Shown here: one piece after another, positions 53,252 through 61,473 of the stretch
How the letters are laid out: each line of letters starts with the position of its first letter
Numbering within the stretch: position 1 is the stretch's first letter
Assembly: GCF_004210215.2 (NCBI RefSeq)
Contig: NZ_CP067394.1
Span: 3,410,001 to 3,474,000, forward strand
DNA: 64,000 nt
Direction of reading: 5' to 3'
Origin: Cryobacterium sp. SO1
GTDB lineage: Bacteria; Actinomycetota; Actinomycetes; Actinomycetales; Microbacteriaceae
The notes under the pieces: generated by a model
The model's input: the letters and a program-made list of their open reading frames with translations, nothing else
The model's database searches: none
Told to the model about the DNA's origin: nothing
Translations under genes and position numbers: made by a program

Positions 53252-53872
53252 TCAGTCGATGACGATGAGTTCGTAGTTACGTTCTGCAGCGGCCACCGTC
53301 ACCGCGGCCAGGTTCGCTTCTCTGTCGGCGCTGGCCGTGACCGGCCAGGTCTCGCCTGGAAAATCACCCACCCACCATTTCTGGTCGACCCAGTCGATCG
53401 AGCTCCACGCGTGATGGAAGATGACGATGCCGCGGCCGGTCGCAGCGCTCTGCTCGGCGATCAGCGCTTGAATCTGCTCCTGGGGCGGAAGCGAGACTTT
53501 GTCGTAGGAAGACGTCATCTGCTCGACGAGCGGCGCCGCAGCTGAGACGATCAGCGCGGTCACCTCAGCGGGTAGTGGCTGTGTCGGGTCGATCTTGATG
53601 ACGCTACCGTCGGGCAGCGTGTAGTCGCGCACTGCGTTCTTGGCCAACAGCTGCTTCTCGAACTCGGACCGACTGCCGTTGCCGTCGGCATCACCGGGGA
53701 TGGCCGTTGGCGTGGGCGTGGGCGTCTGGGTTGAGGCCTGTGCATCCTTGGCTTCAGCGGCACTGGGGATCAGGCCGTTCAGGTCGCCGCTGGCGACGCC
53801 ACAGCCGGCCAGGAGCGCCGTGAGCAGGAGCGCTGCACCGGTAGTGAGGATGGTGCGACGGACTGCGTTCAC
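53252..53872 (-). CDS. Putative lipoprotein
   Basis: A 206-residue protein with a lipoprotein signal (ILTTGAALLLTALLAGCGVA, lipobox LAGC), a Thr/Pro linker (TQTPTPTPTAIP) and a mature domain (NAVRDYTLPDGSVIKIDPTQ, ATGRGIVIFHHAWSSIDWVD). GTG 53872 follows a GGGGGG run by 8 bases and is preferred to GTG/ATG upstream. Unknown function. Confidence 0.65.
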   Translation of the reverse strand: MNAVRRTILTTGAALLLTALLAGCGVASGDLNGLIPSAAEAKDAQASTQTPTPTPTAIPGDADGNGSRSEFEKQLLAKNAVRDYTLPDGSVIKIDPTQPLPAEVTALIVSAAAPLVEQMTSSYDKVSLPPQEQIQALIAEQSAATGRGIVIFHHAWSSIDWVDQKWWVGDFPGETWPVTASADREANLAAVTVAAAERNYELIVID

Positions 53873-53964
53873 GATGGTTCCCCCCAAAGGAAAGTGATGG
53901 TTCCCGCTCAGCGTATTGGCTGGTGGTTGGTGCTGAGTGCCGTTGCCAGCGCCACCGCTTGTGA

Positions 53965-54768
53965 CTATGTGCCGAGCAGCTCAGCCAGCTCGTCGAGCGT
54001 CTCTCGTGCAAGCGCCTGCACGACGGCATCGTGGTTCGCCCAAGGCGCCGTCTGCTCGGTCAGCACTTTCACGAGCGCGCGCAGCCGCCCCCGGCTCCGT
54101 TGGCTCAGGCCGAGCAGCGATTCGCTGGCATCATCCATGCACGCCAGAAGCACCACTGCGTCCTCAGCGTGGCGGCCTCGATCACGGGAGTCCTCCTAAT
54201 AGGCAGCTCCCTTGAGCACCATGGCACCGCGAACGGTGGGGACGACGAGCCGGACGGTATCCACTGCCGTCAAGACATCGACATTGATCGTCTGCTGGAG
54301 GGCCCGGGTGCCCCCGGGGATTCCGAAGAGTGGGCGTCCACCGTATCGGGGGCGTCGAAAGATGGATTGACGGTCCGAGCACATGAGGTCCACCTGCTCT
54401 CGTCCACGTTCGAAACGATAGGCATACTTCGAAGACCCATCTAGGACGTAGCCGGCTCCCTGCAGGAGCGCAGCGGCCTGGGGGAAAGTGATCGCTTCAG
54501 TTTCGAGGTGGAGGGCAGAGTCCACGTCGACAGTCGTGCGGGGAGCTGGCAACTCAGCCAGCTCAGCGTGGAGCTTCACCATGAGACCTCCGACCAGCGT
54601 CCAGGAGCTGTGCGGCAGTAGCCGCGCGAGGTCGAAGGCCGAGGGCCAGGGCGGTTCCTCCCATTTGCTGGAGCGAGCATCAACGTGGACCAGCGGACGG
54701 CTGACCATCGGGAGGTCGCTCATAGCGCCGCCTGCGCAGCAGTGAGCCACTCGGTCGCCGCGGAGCAC
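53965..54768 (-). pseudogene. AbiEii-like nucleotidyltransferase, copy 3, interrupted by amber codon
   Basis: Residues 1-190 (54768-54199) include SSWTLVGGLMVKLHAELAEL and TTVDVDSALHL (the D-x-D pair) and RGREQVDLMCSDRQS. A TAG at 54196-54198 follows VLKGAAY. The same frame then continues EDSRDRGRHAEDAVVLLACM to DELAELLGT, which aligns with the C-terminus of copy 1 (KGAANQVDQRDAGRHLEDAA). So one nonsense change splits the gene. It could be a true mutation, a sequencing error, or read-through. Confidence 0.75.
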
Positions 54769-55343
54769 TCACGCGCATCGCCGTAAGTGTACAGGGCCAG
54801 CGCCTCGAGGACTTTGCTGTGTTCTTCGTCGCCTTCAACGACCGCGATGTCGCCTGCGTCGTCGAGACCCAGACGAGCCCGTCTGGCTGCGCGGTGGGCG
54901 TCTTGCGCGACGAGCACGCCTAGTCCGCCGCCAGCGGAGAGGCCAAGCTCACTGGCCAGTGCGGCTACGAAACGGCTCTTGGCCTCGTCGCTGACGGCTC
55001 GCCTCAGAGACACGCGGCCTCGAAGGATCTGGCCCGCCAGCGCGCCGACGTCAGAGCTTCGGATGCGCTGCTTGAGGCGGCTTCGTTCGGTGCTGCTCAG
55101 CGCTGCGTTGGCTAGGTCAGAGGTTTTGCCAGTCGCAAGCAAGTCGAGGGCAGCGTTTTGCACCGTGTCTGTCCAGTTGCGGCCTCGGTGCGCTGTGCGT
55201 TCGAGAGCCTGGACCTGACGCTGAGAGAATGCGTGGGAGGCGCCGCACTTGGTGGCAACGAGGCGTCCAGATGCCGCAGAACGCCTCACTTGGCGCGCGG
55301 ATACTCCCAGTTCGCTGGCTGCTTGAGACGTAGACAAATACAT
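54720..55343 (-). CDS. HTH partner of nucleotidyltransferase, copy 3
   Basis: A 207-residue protein. Residues 1-35 are an excisionase-like HTH (LSTSQAASELGVSARQVRRSAASGRLVATK). The middle (RSRLKQRIRSSDVGALAGQI) and the end (DAGDIAVVEGDEEHSKVLEALALYTYGDARECSAATEWL) are helical. It overlaps the nucleotidyltransferase start by 49 bases. The N-terminal HTH and position match copy 1. A palindrome overlaps the region just before the start. Confidence 0.72.
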   Translation of the reverse strand: MYLSTSQAASELGVSARQVRRSAASGRLVATKCGASHAFSQRQVQALERTAHRGRNWTDTVQNAALDLLATGKTSDLANAALSSTERSRLKQRIRSSDVGALAGQILRGRVSLRRAVSDEAKSRFVAALASELGLSAGGGLGVLVAQDAHRAARRARLGLDDAGDIAVVEGDEEHSKVLEALALYTYGDARECSAATEWLTAAQAAL

Positions 55344-55349
55344 ACAGAG

Positions 55350-55369
55350 ATAGTCCCATGTAGGACTAT
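55350..55369. promoter_or_regulatory. Operator ATAGTCC-CATGTA-GGACTAT
   Basis: A perfect 7-base inverted repeat 6 bases before the HTH copy 3 start codon. Its position over the ribosome site suggests direct autorepression. Confidence 0.7.
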
Positions 55370-55558
55370 ATGTGTCAATGAGGTGTGTACTGGACGAGCG
55401 TGACCTGAGCCGCTCACCTCAAGCGGGCTCGAGCAAGTACCAGCGACGGGAACGCGCTCAACACTGCGCCCGACCGCGCAGAAGCTCATGGAGAGCAGCG
55501 ACGAGCTAGTAACCCTGCTGGACCAGGGAGCCCCTCTGCCCAGCAAGACTCTCGATTG

Positions 55559-56098
55559 CTACTCAATACGAAGCGTCGTCATGACCTCTGCTGCCAACTC
55601 GGATTTCAAGTAGGGCCGCGGAAGGTTGAATACGCGGGCACCCCACGACGTCAACTCGCTCTGGTAGCCAGGCTGTGCCTTCATTCCCAATAGCGCCTGG
55701 ACTGGCGGGGCATAGATGGCGATGACGAGCGGGACCTCGTGCGCAGCCATATTCGTTTCGAACCGCGCCCTGCCGTACTCAATCTCACTGTCGGGCAGGT
55801 CGGCTGCGCTTGGGGTCGGCCGTCGGACGAGGTCTGCAAAACCGACGCCGGATTCAAGGGCAGTTCGTTCGAATTGATGCTCGCCATCATTGAGCGCCAT
55901 CAGGCCGGCTTTGACCAGCATCATGATCCGACCTCGGGCGCCCTGACCTTGAAAATAGTGCCCGGCCGCAACGCTCGTCAGCGAGGGATTAATTCCTACA
56001 ATCACCGCTCGCGGCCGAAGGGGCCATACTTCAGCGAGCGTGAGCACCTCAGCGCCCATCCACTCGACGCGCTCCTGATACCCGATGAGGTCCGTCAT
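55559..56098 (-). CDS. Mug-like uracil/thymine-DNA glycosylase family protein
   Basis: A 179-residue protein with the motif AVIVGINPSLTSVAAGHYFQGQ near residue 32. This matches motif 1 (GINP) of mismatch-specific uracil-DNA glycosylases; the later VIAIYAPPVQALLGMK region is a weaker fit to motif 2. It starts 24 bases after the M48 peptidase gene on the same strand. A role in DNA repair or base-modification handling near a restriction system is plausible. Confidence 0.7.
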   Translation of the reverse strand: MTDLIGYQERVEWMGAEVLTLAEVWPLRPRAVIVGINPSLTSVAAGHYFQGQGARGRIMMLVKAGLMALNDGEHQFERTALESGVGFADLVRRPTPSAADLPDSEIEYGRARFETNMAAHEVPLVIAIYAPPVQALLGMKAQPGYQSELTSWGARVFNLPRPYLKSELAAEVMTTLRIE

Positions 56099-56122
56099 GC
56101 CGTTGGCATCTCGGAACCCCGG

Positions 56123-56848
56123 CTATTTCGCATCCCACTCCTCGCTGGCTAGCGGCGCGTCGTTCAATTCATCGCGACGTGCCTGCCAGTCGGGCATGTA
56201 CCGGCTCATGTGTTCGACGAAGCGTTCATTGTGTGTGGGCTCGACGAGGTGGGTTAATTCGTGAACCACGATGTACTCGAGGCAGCGCGGGTTTTTCTTC
56301 GCGAGCTCGGGGTTGAGCCAGATTGCGCGCGACTTGGCTTGGCAGGTACCCCACTTAGTCTTCATTCGGCGCACAACGAAGTTCTGTACTTCCTCGCCGA
56401 CAACAGGTTGCCATTTCTCTAATAGCGGTGGGACCGCAGCCTTGAGCTGCTCGCGGTACCAACGGTCGAGCAACGTCCTGCGTTGGTCGTCGCTATAGTC
56501 AGCGGGGGTAGTCACCCACAGCGTCGTGCCAGCAACGCTAACCTTCGACCGCCCGTGACGGGATGAGTCGAGGCGAAGACGCTGGCCCCAGACGTAATGG
56601 GTCTCGCCGGAGAGCATCTGACGCTCTGTCTGACGGTCAGCACCTCGAAGTTGCTCGCGCTGCCTCTTGATCCACTGCAGGCGCTGCACAATGGCGAGAC
56701 GGATCGCGTCCTCGCCGAGACGATGCGGAGCAGCGACGCGTATGCGTCCGAGCGGGGGATACACGGAAATGTGCAGATTCTTGATGTCTTTGAAGACAAC
56801 GTCTACCCCAATTCCCGCGACGGTGAGGTGGGCGCTAGCTGTATTCAT
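56123..56848 (-). CDS. M48-type (YgjP/SprT-like) metallopeptidase
   Basis: A 241-residue protein with the zinc motif VVHELTHLVEPTHNERF (HExxH, and a later His/Asp) and the upstream family text VVRRMKTKWGTCQAKSRAIWLNPELAKKNP. This is the YgjP/DUF45 group, often encoded next to type I restriction genes. ATG 56848 overlaps the end of hsdR by 14 bases. Confidence 0.85.
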   Translation of the reverse strand: MNTASAHLTVAGIGVDVVFKDIKNLHISVYPPLGRIRVAAPHRLGEDAIRLAIVQRLQWIKRQREQLRGADRQTERQMLSGETHYVWGQRLRLDSSRHGRSKVSVAGTTLWVTTPADYSDDQRRTLLDRWYREQLKAAVPPLLEKWQPVVGEEVQNFVVRRMKTKWGTCQAKSRAIWLNPELAKKNPRCLEYIVVHELTHLVEPTHNERFVEHMSRYMPDWQARRDELNDAPLASEEWDAK

Positions 56849-59800
56849 CGCGGGCCTTAACCAGTTCGAACAGGTCCTCGAAGCGCTCGAAGCCTTCGGG
56901 CAGCGTGCGGCGAAGCTCGCGGGCAAGGGCTCGCTCTTTCATTCGATTTCCAACCCAGCCGTGCTCCTTCTGGAGCATCACCGTATAGTCGATAATGACC
57001 GCGAGATTGGGGTCAGACAAACCGAAGTCGACCAGTGCTCGCTGGGCACCGGTCTTAGCCCACTCCGGATAGACTGTGTCGGATTCCTGCTTGCCGACCT
57101 TGGCCGCGAGATCGAGCAGCTGCTGCAGGTAGCCCTTGTAGTCGAGGGCGTCCTGTCGGCGCTGTTCGATCAGTGCGTCGAGCAGGTCGGACATTTTGTC
57201 GTAGTAACGCGGGTTCATGGCGCGCTCGTCCACGATCGTCTTGCGGACGTTGTTGACGATTGTCTCCGCCGCGGCTCGAGGGTTCTTGCGGAGACCTGCC
57301 GGCAGAAAAGCAAGCGCATCCTCACCCCGCTCGACGATCAGTTCGACCAGGCCCTTCTCGAAGGTGGCAACCACCTCGGACGGATCAGCCTGGATGTAGG
57401 TGTCGAGTAGGGCGCGCATGCCGGCCTCGAACTGTTTCATGTCGATGTTCTCGCCAGCGCCGAGCTCCACCTCGTCGCGCACGGCCACGAAGTGCGTCAC
57501 CTCGTTCTTGATCGCTGCTGCCTCCGCCGGCGAGTATTTCGCGGTATTCATGTCATTGGCCAGCGCCGTGTACGCGCGGACCAGGCCAGAGACGGCCTTG
57601 TAAAGCTCAACGCGCTTGACCTCATTAGCTTTGATCTGCGCAGCGTCGCCCGGGACCGATGCCACAAAGTAGTGCTGGTACTCCAGCGTCCCCTTGGGCG
57701 GCGCGACTGCCTCGACCAGCGCACGGATTTTCTCGAGTGCCTCCTCGAGATCCTGGCGCCCCTGCTTGACGCGATCCTTGAGTAGACCCTCGACGTCCTT
57801 CTCCTCGTACCCCTCGAGAGCGCCCGAGGTGTAGTCCGTGATGGCGGATTCTAACGAGTTGAACAGGTCCCGGTAGTCGATGATGTAGCCGTAAGTCTTG
57901 TCGTCACCGTCAAGACGGTTGACCCGACAGATGGCCTGAAATAGACCGTGGTCACTCATCTTCTTGTCGATGTATAGGTACGTCGCACTCGGCGCATCAA
58001 AGCCGGTCAGGAGTTTATCGACCACAATGAGAAGGCGCATCTGGCCTGGCTCCTCAATGAAGCGGCGCTTGACTTCCTTCTCGAACTCCTCAATCCGGCC
58101 CACGGCCTCGTCGGCAGGTACGCCGAAAAAGTCGGCCAACATCTTTCGGTAAATGTCGTGCTGGCGTAGCTTCTCTGTGGCTCCCGCGCCGGAGTCTTCC
58201 TTGGAGATGTCGCTCGGGCTGGGGACGTAGCTCGTTACGATAGCGACCTTGTCCTTGAAGCCGGCATTGACGAACATCTCGTAGAACTTGCAAGCCTGGT
58301 AGATGCTGTCGCCGACGAGCATTGCGTTACCCCGGCCACTCACAAGACGCGGCTCGGTCTCCATGTCCAGCAGGATGTCCTGGACCAGCTGCTTGGCTCG
58401 GGGCTCCGCGGACACAACCTTCTGCATGGTGCCCCACTTCTTCCTCAGGCGAGCCTTGCTGAGGTCGGTGAGACCCTTGGTCTTCGCTTCAAACCACTTG
58501 TCCACCTTCGCCGGGCTAGACAGATCTTGCTCTATATCGCGCGCCTCGTAGCGCAAGTCGAGCACGACGCCGTCCTCAACGGCCTCGTTGAACTTGTAGG
58601 CGTGAATGATCGAGCCAAACGTCTCGATACTCGTCGCTTTGTCCGCTTTAAGCAGCGGCGTGCCCGTGAAGCCGATAAACATTGCCCCGGGAAGTAGTTC
58701 CTTCATAGCCCGATGCATCTTGCCCGCCTGCGTGCGGTGTGCCTCGTCGACGAAGACGAATAGGTTGCCCTTCGGAGCGAACCCGGTGGGAACTCCCGAC
58801 CGCAGTTGTTGGATGAACGCCTCGCTGTCTCGGTCGAGGTCATTGTCTTCGTCACTCCCATGGAACTTGTGAACGAGGGAGCAGATCAGCCAGGGATCGT
58901 GCTTGTTCATCTGGGTTAGCAGATCGATACCAGAGGTCGCACGGTAGATGCTCTCGTTGACCCCCCCAAAGACCTTCTCGATCTGCTCGTCCAGCTCGGT
59001 GCGGTCGGTGACAATGAGGACGCGTGACTCAGGCTCATGCTCGCGGATCCATTTAGCCAACCACACCATCACCAAGCTCTTCCCCGACCCCTGGGTGTGC
59101 CAGATAATCCCGCCCTCGCGGCTGGCGATGCGGGTCTGAGCTGCCTTCACCCCGAAGAACTGATTGTGCCGGGCGGTCTTTTTCCAGCCCGCGTCGAACA
59201 CCATGAAGTCGTGGATCAGCTCGAGGAAGCGGTCCTTCGAGCACATTTGCAGAACGGCCCTGTCTAGCGGTTCGGCTACGTCCACGCCGACCACGCTGTC
59301 CTCAGGTTCCTTCCACTGCAGCCAGTACCTCTCGGGGGTCCCAATAACTCCATACCTCAGACCCTCAACATCGTTGCCCGCGAACACGAACTGGACCGTC
59401 GAGAAGAACGGACGGATGAAGTGGGCGCTTTGGTTGCCAATGTTCTGCCGGATGCCCTCCGAGACGCTGACCTTCGAGCGCTTGAACTCGATGATGCCGA
59501 GCGCGAGGCCGTTGACGTAGATCACGACGTCAGGGCGCTTCTTGTGCTCCCCGGCGATCGTGACCTCCTCGGCCACGACGAAGTTGTTGGCCTCCGGGTT
59601 ACTCCAATCGATGAGCCATACTGTCTCAAATTGGTCGCCCGCACCACGCTTGACCTTAACCCCGTACCGAAGCAAGCCGTAGACCTCGCGATTGGCATCG
59701 TACAGCGTGCGGGCTCCGCCCACCGATGCGACCCTAACGACCTCGCTGATCGCCTTACCGGCGATCTCCGCGTCGTAGCCGCGAGCCAGCAGGTTGGTGC

Positions 59801-59936
59801 GAAGGTAGGTGGCCTCGATGTTCGAGTTGGCTGCGCGGTCCGCCCAGTCGCCGCCATCGGCATAGCCGAGGGTCTCCTGAAAAAACTTGACCACGCGATT
59901 CTGCGTCTTGCGCTCCACCTGCCCAACCGCGCTCAT
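56835..59936 (-). CDS. hsdR: Type I restriction enzyme subunit R
   Basis: A 1,033-residue subunit that translocates and cuts DNA. The N-terminal nuclease region includes LGIIEFKRSKVS (PD-(D/E)XK core, about residue 150). The motor has HTQGSGKSLVMVWLAKW (motif I), VFVDEAHRTQAGKM (motif II), FIGFTGTPLLK (motif III), then LLIVVDKLLTGFDAP and ICRVNRLDGD (late helicase motifs), and a helical C-terminus. Full length for the family. Start ATG overlaps hsdS by 4 bases. Confidence 0.93.
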   Translation of the reverse strand: MSAVGQVERKTQNRVVKFFQETLGYADGGDWADRAANSNIEATYLRTNLLARGYDAEIAGKAISEVVRVASVGGARTLYDANREVYGLLRYGVKVKRGAGDQFETVWLIDWSNPEANNFVVAEEVTIAGEHKKRPDVVIYVNGLALGIIEFKRSKVSVSEGIRQNIGNQSAHFIRPFFSTVQFVFAGNDVEGLRYGVIGTPERYWLQWKEPEDSVVGVDVAEPLDRAVLQMCSKDRFLELIHDFMVFDAGWKKTARHNQFFGVKAAQTRIASREGGIIWHTQGSGKSLVMVWLAKWIREHEPESRVLIVTDRTELDEQIEKVFGGVNESIYRATSGIDLLTQMNKHDPWLICSLVHKFHGSDEDNDLDRDSEAFIQQLRSGVPTGFAPKGNLFVFVDEAHRTQAGKMHRAMKELLPGAMFIGFTGTPLLKADKATSIETFGSIIHAYKFNEAVEDGVVLDLRYEARDIEQDLSSPAKVDKWFEAKTKGLTDLSKARLRKKWGTMQKVVSAEPRAKQLVQDILLDMETEPRLVSGRGNAMLVGDSIYQACKFYEMFVNAGFKDKVAIVTSYVPSPSDISKEDSGAGATEKLRQHDIYRKMLADFFGVPADEAVGRIEEFEKEVKRRFIEEPGQMRLLIVVDKLLTGFDAPSATYLYIDKKMSDHGLFQAICRVNRLDGDDKTYGYIIDYRDLFNSLESAITDYTSGALEGYEEKDVEGLLKDRVKQGRQDLEEALEKIRALVEAVAPPKGTLEYQHYFVASVPGDAAQIKANEVKRVELYKAVSGLVRAYTALANDMNTAKYSPAEAAAIKNEVTHFVAVRDEVELGAGENIDMKQFEAGMRALLDTYIQADPSEVVATFEKGLVELIVERGEDALAFLPAGLRKNPRAAAETIVNNVRKTIVDERAMNPRYYDKMSDLLDALIEQRRQDALDYKGYLQQLLDLAAKVGKQESDTVYPEWAKTGAQRALVDFGLSDPNLAVIIDYTVMLQKEHGWVGNRMKERALARELRRTLPEGFERFEDLFELVKARDEYS

Positions 59937-61075
59937 ACCGTGTCCCCCTTGGCGGCAGGAATACGTGTGCGCCCCGTCAGAAGCTCCTGCATCATTCCCT
60001 GCTTGATAGCTCGGGCGACTTCGAGGCGATGCCCGGCAACTTCGATTTCGGTGTCGGCGTCGCGCAGGATACTGCCGATCGCCGCCTGTTCCTCCTCTGA
60101 CGGAAGCAAGAGTTCCAGCCTACGCACATCACCGCTGGAAACCGCCGGGTAGTTCGAGCCGGCGATGATCCGATCTATCTGAGCCATGACACCGGAACTC
60201 AAGACCCACTGCCCAAGGTAGTTCGGATCTGTAATTCCTGGTCGACTGCGAATAACGGCGAATCCGGTTGATGCCACTGGATTCCGCAAGCCGCCTGTAT
60301 AGTGCGCGTGGGATTGCAGGTTGGGGCGAACGGTTCCAAAAAGAACATCACCAGGTCGAACCTGACGACGCGCTCTGGACGGGGCCTGCTCGAAGCGGTA
60401 GGCCGCACTCTTCATGATCGAGCCCCTACTCACATCCTCGAGCGAGATATAGTCAATCATCTCCGTCGGCGAGGTGGTCGCCGGGCTGAGTGACTCCGGA
60501 TCAACGTTGGCAACGGCTGCAAGATGGCTGGTCATCCAGGTGCCGGTGAATCCTTGGAGCCTGGTGCGGCCGGTCAGGAGCTCCTGCATCATGCCTTGCT
60601 TGATGGCGCGCTTCTTGGCGATGAGTTTCTCGAGTCCGCCAACAAGCTCCTCGGCCCCAAGCAGAAATGCAGCGATCAGGCGCTGTTCATCGACTGTGTC
60701 GGGGATGCGGACAAGTTCTCCGTGCAGATCGTTCCTGTTGACGCCAGGAACACCACTCTTGCCGCTGTGCGTCTCATAGTCGACGCGCTGAAGCAGGTAA
60801 TAGATGAATCGCTCGTGGTTTCCGTGGAAATTGGAAACCCAAAGAGTCGTGTTTAGAGGCCAGAAGTTGTCTTCCTCGTAAAAGACTTTCCCGATCGTTC
60901 CGTATCGCCCGGTGATGACTCCTGGCGCTTTGACCATCGCGCGGTCGTGCCGTCCACTTCTGCCCGACGAACTAACAATCGGAACACTGCCGGGTCGTCT
61001 GAGCCGTGTCGGAAGATCGAATCCACGTTGGAGCGTCGCAACGTTCCCAAGCGGGGCTGTCTGCCACTCGCTCAC
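59933..61075 (-). CDS. hsdS: Type I restriction enzyme specificity subunit S
   Basis: A 380-residue subunit with two target-recognition halves. Each half ends in a related helical spacer (AIKQGMMQELLTGRTRLQGF near residue 160 and AIKQGMMQELLTGRTRIPAA near the end), the hallmark of HsdS. It determines the DNA sequence recognised. It overlaps the hsdM stop and the hsdR start by 4 bases each, so the three are one operon. Confidence 0.92.
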   Translation of the reverse strand: MSEWQTAPLGNVATLQRGFDLPTRLRRPGSVPIVSSSGRSGRHDRAMVKAPGVITGRYGTIGKVFYEEDNFWPLNTTLWVSNFHGNHERFIYYLLQRVDYETHSGKSGVPGVNRNDLHGELVRIPDTVDEQRLIAAFLLGAEELVGGLEKLIAKKRAIKQGMMQELLTGRTRLQGFTGTWMTSHLAAVANVDPESLSPATTSPTEMIDYISLEDVSRGSIMKSAAYRFEQAPSRARRQVRPGDVLFGTVRPNLQSHAHYTGGLRNPVASTGFAVIRSRPGITDPNYLGQWVLSSGVMAQIDRIIAGSNYPAVSSGDVRRLELLLPSEEEQAAIGSILRDADTEIEVAGHRLEVARAIKQGMMQELLTGRTRIPAAKGDTV

Positions 61076-61473
61076 TTCGTCACTCCCATCGCCGCCAAAT
61101 GAGACGCGACCTTGGCGCTTAGCGCCTCGACTTCAACGTCGATATCGCCCACGGTCTTCTCGTAGCGCTCGCCCAGCACGTTCAGGCGTTTCACCAACTT
61201 CTGAGTAAGTCCATCCAGCTCGGCCCTAACGCCGGCAAGCGTGCGACCGCCCCACTTGTCGTCAATGACGAGACTCTGAACGTCAGCGGTGCTGAGCTTG
61301 CCATACTGTTTCAGCGTCAATTGATCGAGCTTCATCTTGGCATCTTTGGCTGCCTTTTTCGTAGCTGCTTCCGCTTTGAACAAGCCGACGACGTGAGCAA
61401 GCGCGTCTAGGAGGGCGCTGAATATTAGGGGTCCAGTTGCCTCGGCGAGTTCTTCGAGTGTTTTTTTGCTCCG

